From contig VGPW01000008.1 of NCBI GenBank assembly GCA_016882545.1, positions 1 to 38,714 on the forward strand: a DNA stretch of 38,714 bases. Reading direction: 5' to 3'. The notes beneath the pieces were generated by a model. The model searched no databases, had not been told where the DNA came from, and was given only the letters and a program-made list of their open reading frames with translations. Of the stretch, positions 32,341 through 38,714 are shown piece by piece. Within the stretch, counting starts at the first letter, position 1, and the number at the start of each line of letters is the position of its first letter. This DNA is from Cyanobacteria bacterium M_surface_10_m2_179 (lineage in GTDB: Bacteria; Cyanobacteriota; Cyanobacteriia; PCC-6307; Cyanobiaceae). The position numbers were made by a program, and so were the translations under genes.

Positions 32341-33423
32341 ATGGCGCTGAACGATTTCCGCGATGAGCTCGCTGCCACGGCCGCGGCTCTGGCAGCGCCG
32401 GGCACAGGCTTGCTGGCGGCGGATGAATCCACCGGCACGATCGGCAAACGCTTCGAGGCCATCGGCCTGGAGAACACCGAGGAGCACCGCCGCTCCTATC
32501 GCAGCCTGCTGGCCACCACCGAGGGCCTGAGCGACCACATCTCCGGCGTGATCCTCTACGAGGAAACCCTGTTTCAAGACAGCACAGCTGAGGCCGGCGG
32601 CGCTCCGCTCGTGGAGCTGTTTCAGAAGCAGGGAATCGTGCCCGGCATCAAGGTGGATCAGGGGGTGGAGCCGTTGGCCGGCGGCGTGAGCGGCGAGAGC
32701 TGGTGCACCGGCTTGAAAGGGCTGGCGGAGCGGGCCGCCCGCTACTACGCCCGAGGCGCCCGGTTTGCCAAATGGCGGGCGGTGCTGCAGATCAGCGCCA
32801 ACGGCGCCCCTTCCGAGTTGGCGGTGCGCGAGAACGCCTGGGGCCTGGCCCGCTATGCCCGCACGGTGCAGGAGCAGGGTCTGGTGCCGATCGTGGAGCC
32901 CGAGATCCTGATGGATGGCGACCATGACATCACCACCACGGCCTCGGTGCAGGAATGGGTGTTGCGCACCACCTATGAAGCCCTGGCGATCAACGGTGTG
33001 TTCCTGGAGGGCAGCCTGCTCAAACCCTCCATGACCTGTGCCGGTGCTGCTTGCCCCCAGCAGCCCAGCGCCGAGGAGGTGGGCGACTTCACGGTGCGCA
33101 CCCTCAGCCGCACCGTGCCCGCGGCGGTGCCGGCGATCCTGTTTCTCAGCGGCGGCCTCAGCGAGGAGGACGCCAGCCTCTGCCTCAACGCCATCAATCA
33201 GGTGGCGGCCCAGGGGTTTGCCCCTTGGCACCTGGGCTTCTCCTATGGCCGGGCTCTGCAGCACTCCTGCATCAAGCACTGGGGCGGCACCGATCGGGCG
33301 GCGGGGCAGGCGGCACTGCTGGCCCGGGCCCGCGCCAACGGTGCTGCCAGCCGCGGGGTGTACGAGCCCGGCTCGGAACCCTCCGATGACACCAGCCTGT
33401 TCGTGGCTAACTACAGCTACTAG
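32341..33423 (+). CDS. fda: Fructose-bisphosphate aldolase, class I
   Basis: The protein has 360 residues, the length of animal-type class I aldolases. The Schiff-base lysine is K228 in [10 protein letters not shown], and a nearby active-site lysine is in FAKWRAVL (K144). The C-terminal Tyr (NYSY) matches the mobile tail Tyr of the family. It splits or joins fructose-1,6-bisphosphate and probably sedoheptulose bisphosphate in glycolysis and the Calvin cycle. It needs no metal. The stop overlaps the convergent nadA stop. Confidence 0.95.
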   Translation: MALNDFRDELAATAAALAAPGTGLLAADESTGTIGKRFEAIGLENTEEHRRSYRSLLATTEGLSDHISGVILYEETLFQDSTAEAGGAPLVELFQKQGIVPGIKVDQGVEPLAGGVSGESWCTGLKGLAERAARYYARGARFAKWRAVLQISANGAPSELAVRENAWGLARYARTVQEQGLVPIVEPEILMDGDHDITTTASVQEWVLRTTYEALAINGVFLEGSLLKPSMTCAGAACPQQPSAEEVGDFTVRTLSRTVPAAVPAILFLSGGLSEEDASLCLNAINQVAAQGFAPWHLGFSYGRALQHSCIKHWGGTDRAAGQAALLARARANGAASRGVYEPGSEPSDDTSLFVANYSY

Positions 33424-34388
33424 CGGCTCATCTCCAGCATCTTCTGGATCGGCGCCAGGGCCCGCTGGCGCATTGCTTCCTCCAGTTCGATCGCCGGGGC
33501 CAGGTCGTTGAGGCACTGCCACAGCTTCTCGAGCGTGTTGAGGCGCATGTAGGGGCAGGCGTTGCAACTGCAGCCGTCGGCGCCGGGCACCTCGAAGAAC
33601 TCCTTGCCAGGCACGGCCTTGCGCATCTGGTGCAGAATCCCGGGCTCGGTGAGCACGATGAAGCCGCTGGCCTCGCTGGCTGCGGCCCGGCGCAGCAGGG
33701 CGCTGGTGGAGCCGATGAAATCGGCGTGGTCGAGCAGGTGCTGCTGGCATTCCGGGTGGGCCAGCACTTCTGCTCCGGGGTGTTGAAGCTTGAGCTGCAG
33801 CAGCGCCTGCTCGCTGAAGGTTTCGTGCACGATGCAGCTGCCGGGCCAGAGGGTGAGCTCGCGGCCGCTCTGGCGCTGCACCCAGCGGCCGAGGTTTTGA
33901 TCCGGCGCAAACAGGATCGGCCGATCCGCCGGTAGCTGCTGCACCAGATCCACGGCGTTGCTGCTGGTGCAGATCAGATCGCTCTGGGCCTTCACCGCCG
34001 CCGAACAATTGATGTAGCTCACCACCAGGTGATCGGGGTGGCTGGCCCGGAAGGCCGCGAAGGCATCGGCGGGGCAGGCATCGGCGAGGGTGCAGCCGGC
34101 CTCGAGATCGGGCAGCAACACCGTTTTGCTGGGGCTGAGGATCTTGGCCACCTCGGCCATGAAGTGCACCCCACAGAACACGATCACCTCGGCGTCGGTG
34201 GCGGCGGCCTTGCGGGAGAGCTCGAGTGAATCCCCGATGAAATCGGCGATGTCCTGGATCTCAGGCTCTTGGTAGTAGTGCGCCAGGATCACGGCCTTGC
34301 GCTGGCGTTTGAGCTCAGCGATCGCAGCCGGGAGCTGCGCGTGGGGCGGACAACCGTTGCTGGTGTTCTGGGCTGCCGCGAAAACCAA
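33420..34388 (-). CDS. nadA: Quinolinate synthase
   Basis: The product is about 322 residues from a TTG at 34388. It contains [22 protein letters not shown] near the N-terminus. The three cysteines that hold the [4Fe-4S] cluster sit in [22 protein letters not shown] and the [18 protein letters not shown] region. It condenses iminoaspartate with dihydroxyacetone phosphate to quinolinate in NAD synthesis, using an oxygen-sensitive cluster. The frame is open to an ATG at 34520, but that would overlap the divergent phosphoesterase gene, and the extra part does not look like NadA. The start is therefore uncertain. Confidence 0.93.
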   Translation of the reverse strand: MVFAAAQNTSNGCPPHAQLPAAIAELKRQRKAVILAHYYQEPEIQDIADFIGDSLELSRKAAATDAEVIVFCGVHFMAEVAKILSPSKTVLLPDLEAGCTLADACPADAFAAFRASHPDHLVVSYINCSAAVKAQSDLICTSSNAVDLVQQLPADRPILFAPDQNLGRWVQRQSGRELTLWPGSCIVHETFSEQALLQLKLQHPGAEVLAHPECQQHLLDHADFIGSTSALLRRAAASEASGFIVLTEPGILHQMRKAVPGKEFFEVPGADGCSCNACPYMRLNTLEKLWQCLNDLAPAIELEEAMRQRALAPIQKMLEMSR

Positions 34389-34405
34389 GGGTCTGGCCCT
34401 ACCTG

Positions 34406-35296
34406 GTGCAGGATGGCGGAAGCCTAGGCATCCGGTTGGCAGAGCTCCGCATCGCCATTGCCGGAGATTTGCACGGGCAATGGGATCGCAGTGATGAGCA
34501 GCTGCTGGAGCAGCTGGCACCGGATGCCCTGCTGGTGGTGGGTGACCTCAGCGATGGACAGCCCCAGATCCCGGCCCGCCTGGCCAAGCTCCAGCTCCCG
34601 ATGGCCTGCATCCTGGGCAATCACGACGCTGGCCGCGATGCCAGTGGTCGCACCCTGCAACGCCAGCTCGATGCCCTCGCCGACCGTCACTGCGGCTGGA
34701 ACCTCCGGGAGCTGCACCCACCGGGTGTGGCGGTGGTGGGTGCCCGGCCGGCGAGTGCCGGCGGTGGCTTTCACCTCAACAAGGCCGCGCTGGCGGTGTT
34801 CGGGCCGCTCACGCTGCAGCAGTCCGCCGATCGCATCACCGAGGCGGCCCTGCGCGCTGACCCCGCCTTGCCGCTGATCCTGCTGGCCCATTGCGGGCCG
34901 AGTGGTTTGGGCAGTGCCGCCGCCGATCCCTGCGGCCGCGACTGGAAACAACCCGCCTGCGATTGGGGGGATCAGGATCTGGCCCTGGCCATTGATCAGA
35001 TCCGTCGCCATCGCCCCCTGCCGCTGGTGGTGTTCGGCCACATGCACCACCGGCTCAAGCGCGGCCAGGGGGAGCGCCTCAGCCACTGCGTGGATCGAGC
35101 CGGCACGGCCTACCTCAACACCGCCTTTGTGCCGCGCCACAGCAGCGATGAACAGGGCCGCCCACTGCGCCACTTCAGCTGGGTGGAATGGCGCGATGGG
35201 GCGATCATCGAGCTCAGCCATCGCTGGTATGACCCCGATGGCAGCCTGCGCTATCGCCACACCCTCATGCGCGCTGACGCGCTGCAGCCATGTTGA
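34406..35296 (+). CDS. Metallophosphoesterase (TIGR04168-like, cyanobacteria/plant type)
   Basis: The protein has 296 residues from a GTG at 34406; a TTG at 34436 just before [11 protein letters not shown] is an alternative. The five metal motifs are in order: [28 protein letters not shown] and VFGHMHH. This is the calcineurin-like phosphoesterase fold with two metal ions. The substrate is unknown. It overlaps the following glycosyltransferase gene by 7 bases, suggesting a shared pathway. Confidence 0.87.
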   Translation: MQDGGSLGIRLAELRIAIAGDLHGQWDRSDEQLLEQLAPDALLVVGDLSDGQPQIPARLAKLQLPMACILGNHDAGRDASGRTLQRQLDALADRHCGWNLRELHPPGVAVVGARPASAGGGFHLNKAALAVFGPLTLQQSADRITEAALRADPALPLILLAHCGPSGLGSAAADPCGRDWKQPACDWGDQDLALAIDQIRRHRPLPLVVFGHMHHRLKRGQGERLSHCVDRAGTAYLNTAFVPRHSSDEQGRPLRHFSWVEWRDGAIIELSHRWYDPDGSLRYRHTLMRADALQPC

Positions 35297-36357
35297 TCGT
35301 GGCCTGCATCAGCGGCCACGGCTTCGGCCACGGCTCGCGGGTGGCCGCCGTGCTCACCGCCCTGCATCGGCGCTGCCCCCACTGGCGTTTGGTGCTCTCC
35401 ACGCCGCTGCCGCCGGCCTTCCTGCAGCTGGCCTTCGGGGATGTTCCGTTTGAACAGCGGCCCTGCCGCTGGGATGTGGGCGTGATTCAGGCCGATGCCC
35501 TCGGCGCCGATGCTGCAGCCACCCTGGCGGCGCTGGAGCAGTTGGAGCAGCGCCTGCCCGATCAGATCGAACGGGAGGCCAGCTGGATCCGAGCCCAGCG
35601 GCAGCCGGTGCTGGTGCTGGGTGATGTGGCTCCGGCCGCGGCGACCTTGGCGGCCGCTGTGGGGGCGCCGTTGGTGTGGATGGGCAACTTCGGCTGGGAT
35701 GCCATCTATCGCCCCATGGGCGGCGCTTTTGAGCAGTGGGCTGATCGGGCTCTGGCCGCCTACCGGCAGGGGGATGCGTTGATCCAGTGCCCCTTCGCGA
35801 TGCCGATGCCGTGGGGGGTGCCCGCCACTCCGGTGGGGCTTACCCCGGGTCGCCCCAGACATCGGCCGGAGCAGTTGCGGCAGCGGCTGGCGTTGGATCA
35901 ACCCCGCGAGCGACTGGTGCTGGTTGGCTTTGGGGGGCTGGGGCTGTCGCTGGCGGCTGGGTTGTTCGCGCGCTGGCCGGAGCACCACTTTCTGGTGAGT
36001 GATCCGGCCCTCTGCGCCGGTGCCGCCAATGTGTCGCTGCTGCCGCCGGATCTGCGGCCGCTGGAGCTGATGCCCCTGTGCGGCCGCATCCTCACCAAGC
36101 CGGGCTACAGCACCTTCTGTGAGGCCCTGGCCGCGGATGTTGGCGTGCATCTGGTGCGGCGTGAGGGCTTTGCCGAAGCGCCGGTGCTGGAAGCGGCGCT
36201 GCAGAACCACGGCTGGCATCGCCTGTTGGGCCGGGAGCAGCTCGAGCAGGGCGACTGGCAGCTGGATCAACCGCTCGTGCCACCCCGTTGCGGCCCCCTG
36301 CCGTTGCATGGCGACGTGGCCGCAGCGGAGGTGCTTTTCGCTACAGCCAGCGGCTGA
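35290..36357 (+). CDS. Glycosyltransferase-like protein (GT-B, arabinokinase N-domain type)
   Basis: The protein has 355 residues. The N-terminal GHGFGHGSR (residues 9-17) is the loop of MurG-like and L-arabinokinase N-domain glycosyltransferases. The second half has LVLVGFGGLGLSL and a donor-site stretch ILTKPGYSTFCEALAADV (about 268-285), as in GT-B enzymes that bind nucleotide sugars. Donor and acceptor are unknown. It is coupled to the metallophosphoesterase by a 7-base overlap. Confidence 0.78.
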   Translation: MLIVACISGHGFGHGSRVAAVLTALHRRCPHWRLVLSTPLPPAFLQLAFGDVPFEQRPCRWDVGVIQADALGADAAATLAALEQLEQRLPDQIEREASWIRAQRQPVLVLGDVAPAAATLAAAVGAPLVWMGNFGWDAIYRPMGGAFEQWADRALAAYRQGDALIQCPFAMPMPWGVPATPVGLTPGRPRHRPEQLRQRLALDQPRERLVLVGFGGLGLSLAAGLFARWPEHHFLVSDPALCAGAANVSLLPPDLRPLELMPLCGRILTKPGYSTFCEALAADVGVHLVRREGFAEAPVLEAALQNHGWHRLLGREQLEQGDWQLDQPLVPPRCGPLPLHGDVAAAEVLFATASG

Positions 36358-36669
36358 TCTGCAGCAGCTGCTGATAGCTCAATCGCGTAGCAGATCTGCA
36401 CTTGAATCCCTGTGCTCACTACTGATCTGAATCAGGCAACACAGTTTGTATCAGCGGTAGACGGTTATTGCACTGGCACTAATTCCTTTCCTTCGCGGGT
36501 GTTTGTGAGTCAAACTCACCGCATTCAAATGCTAGTCGCACCAGCTACAGCTTCTTGTTGTCAGTGATCAATCGCTCCAGCGATTCATTGATTGCAAAGA
36601 AGTTGTTCTTCTCCAAGCTCTTGCCCGACTGGTTGTTTGTAGCTCATCTGGCGCCCTTGCGGTTGCTTT
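36358..36669. promoter_or_regulatory. AT-richer regulatory region upstream of the muramidase gene
   Basis: No gene is seen here. The stretch is visibly less GC-rich than its flanks. It contains several inverted repeats: CTGAT/ATCAG (36422-36435), GTGAGT-CAA-ACTCAC (36504-36518) and AATCGCT-CC-AGCGATT (36570-36585). These may be operators or leader hairpins for the next gene. I could not fix a promoter. The exact start of that gene is uncertain, so part of this may be its 5' UTR. Confidence 0.4.
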
Positions 36670-37605
36670 GTGCTGGTCATTGATCAGGAGCTGCAGAACA
36701 TCCATCGCTCTCACTGCTCATCTGTTTCTTTCAGTTCCAGTGAGATCCCTGTTGTTCCCCTCCGATCACGTTTGGCTTTCTTTCGCTCCACGCCTCGCGT
36801 TGTTGCCGCCCTGCACCTGGCTGCGGGTGTTCTGATTGCTGCTCCAGCCCAGGCCGAGAACGCTGCCCATCTGATGGGCCCCCTGCACCTGAGCAGCCCC
36901 GCATCCCTGCAGCTGGCCTCGCGTCCGGAAGTGCCACGGCTCTCGGGCTCCACGCCGCGCTCCCAGCTGGCGGTGCTCGGCAGCGTCGATGCCCCCAGCG
37001 CTGCGGAGCGCATTGTTCGTTATGCCCTCAGCCCAGAGCGTCGCGCCCTGCTCAACACGATCCGTTATGCCGAGGGCACCTGGGCCCGCGGCGAAGATCA
37101 CGGCTATCGGATCCTGTTCGGCGGTGGGCTGATGTCCAGCCTGGATCGTCATCCCGATCGGGTGAACTACTCGGGCGGCTACGCCAGTGCTGCCGCCGGT
37201 GCCTATCAGTTCATGCCCTTCACCTGGGCCCTGGCCAGCCGCGCCCTGCAGCTGGTGGGCTTCGGCCCGGATGTGCAGGATCAGGCTGCCCTGTTTCTGA
37301 TCCAGCGTCGCGGTGCTCTGGGCCTGGCGGATGAGGGTGTGTTCAGCCCGGCCCTGGCGGCCAAGCTGGCGCCTGAGTGGGCCTCGTTCCCCACCCTGGC
37401 CGGCCGCAGCTACTACGGCCAACCCGTGCAGCGCTACGGCCTGCTACGCGCTTTCTATGAGCGCAACCTGGCGGAGCTGCGTGCCTCAGCCGGCGTTGCC
37501 CAGCCGATTGCCCAGCAACCCGCCTGTGAACCGGCGGAGTCGCTGCGCTGCCGCCTAGAGAAGCTGGAGAAGCTCGGCCCCCGCAGCCTCGCCCAGGGCA
37601 GCTGA
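36670..37605 (+). CDS. Exported lambda-endolysin-R-like muramidase (GH104-like)
   Basis: The frame gives 311 residues from a GTG at 36670; a TTG at 36772 would start closer to the signal peptide, which ends near PAQA/EN (residue 63). The catalytic Glu is probably E135 in IRYAEGT, matching the SEGT of phage lambda R. The pattern YRILFGGG, HPDR, GAYQFMPFTWA, ALFLIQRRGAL follows the same fold. Such enzymes cut peptidoglycan glycan strands. The C-terminal tail has two Cys (PACEPAESLRCRLEKL) and a coiled-coil-like end. Confidence 0.8.
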   Translation: MLVIDQELQNIHRSHCSSVSFSSSEIPVVPLRSRLAFFRSTPRVVAALHLAAGVLIAAPAQAENAAHLMGPLHLSSPASLQLASRPEVPRLSGSTPRSQLAVLGSVDAPSAAERIVRYALSPERRALLNTIRYAEGTWARGEDHGYRILFGGGLMSSLDRHPDRVNYSGGYASAAAGAYQFMPFTWALASRALQLVGFGPDVQDQAALFLIQRRGALGLADEGVFSPALAAKLAPEWASFPTLAGRSYYGQPVQRYGLLRAFYERNLAELRASAGVAQPIAQQPACEPAESLRCRLEKLEKLGPRSLAQGS

Positions 37606-37629
37606 ACCAGCCGGCCCTCTGCGGCCCGT

Positions 37630-38436
37630 TCAGCTTTCGCTGTCGTTCAAACGCTGCTTGCCGATCGTGTTCTGGGCGATCAGATAGGCCGCCACGATGG
37701 CGCCCACAAAGCCCAGGGCATTGCGCAGCAGCGGCAGCACATCGGGCGTGCGCGTGATGATCGGCGCCACGCCGAACACGCCGAACAGAATCACCCACAG
37801 CGGCGAGAGCAGCAGCACCCAGGCCCACTCCACGCTGTGCTCCGGCTTGCGCGGATAGGCGGCGAAGCCCACGATCAGCCCCCCCAACACTGAGGTGGCC
37901 AGGGTGAGCAGCCACTGCTCCTGGGGCAGACCCGGCACAACCTGGCAGCCACCGATCTCCAGGCAGCCCTTCACCGTGTGCAGGGAATCGAGGATGGCGG
38001 CGTCCTGGCCGTTGTCGCGCACGTAATACACGTTGCCGAAGCGCGTTTGCAGCTCCACCCAGTAGGTGCGCGGCATCAGTGCAAACAGGGCATCACCCAC
38101 GTTGAAGTTGAGCAGGTTGCCGCCGCGCTCATCGGCGATCAGCAGCAGGCTGCGCTCATCCAGGCCCCAGAAGTCCTTCACCGCCAGGCCGGGGGTGCGG
38201 TCGTATTGGGTGAGTACCCGCAGCTTCCAGCCGCTCACTGCCTCGAAATCGTTGAGTTCGGCCTCCAGCGCGGCCCGTTGGTTGTCGGTAAGGATCTTGG
38301 CTAGATCGATCACCGGGGTGGGGTGATCGGGCAGCAGGTCGGGGTTGTCGTAGGCCAGTGCCGGCCCAGCGCCCAGGCCCAGCAGCAGCACCAGGCTGAG
38401 GATCGCTCCGGTGAACCAGCCCATCACTCGAGCCAT
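37630..38436 (-). CDS. psb32: Psb32/TLP18.3-type photosystem II repair protein (TPM domain)
   Basis: The protein has 268 residues from ATG 38436, which has GGAG nine bases upstream. Signal peptide 1-28 (ending ALAYD) leads into the lumen. The TPM domain (about 33-165) reads VIDLAKILTDNQRAALEAEL, SGWKLRVLTQYD, RSLLLIADERGGNLLNFNVGDAL. Two membrane helices follow in the C-terminal third. Psb32 protects photosystem II from photodamage and speeds its repair. It is divergent from the methyltransferase gene, 48 bases away. In-frame ATGs at 38424, 38460 and 38475 are less likely starts. Confidence 0.87.
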   Translation of the reverse strand: MARVMGWFTGAILSLVLLLGLGAGPALAYDNPDLLPDHPTPVIDLAKILTDNQRAALEAELNDFEAVSGWKLRVLTQYDRTPGLAVKDFWGLDERSLLLIADERGGNLLNFNVGDALFALMPRTYWVELQTRFGNVYYVRDNGQDAAILDSLHTVKGCLEIGGCQVVPGLPQEQWLLTLATSVLGGLIVGFAAYPRKPEHSVEWAWVLLLSPLWVILFGVFGVAPIITRTPDVLPLLRNALGFVGAIVAAYLIAQNTIGKQRLNDSES

Positions 38437-38484
38437 CGCGCCTGCTCCAGTGGCCAGCATTCTCCCTGAGTCCATCGCCCGCCC

Positions 38485-38714
38485 GTGAGCTCTGCCGCCG
38501 CGATCGCCCATCCCGCTCCCGCCTGGCTGGTGGAGCGTCTGCGGGTTGCTGGCGGCGCCGTGGCTTTTCGCACCTACATGCAGTGGGCACTGCACGACCC
38601 GGAGCACGGCGCCTACGGCAGTGGGCGGTTGCAGGTGGGCCCCCGCGGTGATTTCGCCACCTCGCCCTCGCTCGGCCCCGATTTCGCCGGCCTCCTGGCC
38701 CCCCAGATCGCCCA
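38485..38714 (+). CDS. SAM-dependent methyltransferase, MidA/NDUFAF7 type (cut by window edge)
   Basis: A GTG at 38485 opens a frame that runs off the window after 76 codons with no stop. It reads AFRTYMQWALHDPEHGAYGSGRL and then GPRGDFATSPSLGPDFAGLLA, the conserved opening of COG1565 methyltransferases. The mitochondrial relative NDUFAF7 methylates an arginine of a complex I subunit. In cyanobacteria a similar role on NDH-1 is only an inference. The SAM-binding part lies beyond the window. Confidence 0.8.
   Translation, partial: MSSAAAIAHPAPAWLVERLRVAGGAVAFRTYMQWALHDPEHGAYGSGRLQVGPRGDFATSPSLGPDFAGLLAPQIA

Noticed and set aside
32308-34008. 566-codon minus-strand frame across aldolase and nadA
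   Set aside because: It runs antisense to aldolase and out of frame with nadA, both of which have intact catalytic residues; no motif is present in it.
35251-36309. 352-codon minus-strand frame antisense to the glycosyltransferase
   Set aside because: Low-complexity Gln/His/Arg product; the plus-strand gene overlaps its neighbour in an operon manner and has GT-B motifs.
1-38714. CRISPR array, tRNA, rRNA or prophage block
   Set aside because: I saw no regularly spaced direct repeats, no cloverleaf with a TTC-A-A arm, no rRNA-like sequence and no structural phage genes. The only phage-like gene is the single muramidase.

Overview
The window looks like the chromosome of a picocyanobacterium of the Synechococcus/Cyanobium type. 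The evidence is gene content: an Hli protein, a Psb32-like protein, class I fructose-bisphosphate aldolase, a DUF3104 protein and many small lineage-specific secreted or membrane proteins. Most of the DNA is GC-rich and tightly packed with short overlaps. All calls come from reading the sequence; no database search was run, so family names rest on motif recognition.

Left end (1-8.4 kb): a visibly AT-richer island. It opens with the right end of an IS3-family element. It then carries a long outer-membrane porin with an internal LysM domain (minus), a secreted SRPBCC protein (minus), and a 1441-residue multicopper oxidase fused to DUF4214-like and FG-GAP segments (plus). The copper motifs of the oxidase are split by an insert of about 200 residues. 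On the right the island runs into the 3' end of a DUF3104 gene.

8.6-13 kb: small secreted proteins, a structured gene-poor stretch ending in a strong terminator, a MAPEG membrane protein and a GH57 glycosidase.

12.9-18.2 kb: a metal and redox block. On the minus strand: a small regulator-like protein, a CDF transporter, an OmpR-type response regulator, its histidine kinase (broken by one in-frame stop), a UPF0016/Mnx manganese exporter and a b-type cytochrome. Divergent to it is an exported Mn-type superoxide dismutase with a small membrane protein. A perfect 14-bp palindrome lies between the two units.

18.2-26.3 kb: small proteins, a cytochrome P450 and an L,D-transpeptidase lipoprotein. 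Then comes a long minus-strand run: MntA antitoxin, HepT toxin (frameshifted), a phosphoribosyltransferase, a nucleoside deoxyribosyltransferase-like protein, an Hli protein, two tiny membrane ORFs, SelO and a DUF305 copper protein. Several of these genes overlap by 1-11 bases. YccF lies upstream on the same strand.

26.3-38.7 kb: the ligase-associated DNA-repair operon (exonuclease, ATP ligase, Lhr-like helicase), a second MNT/HEPN pair, aldolase, quinolinate synthase, a metallophosphoesterase/glycosyltransferase pair, a lambda-R-like muramidase, Psb32 and the start of a MidA/NDUFAF7-type methyltransferase cut by the window edge.
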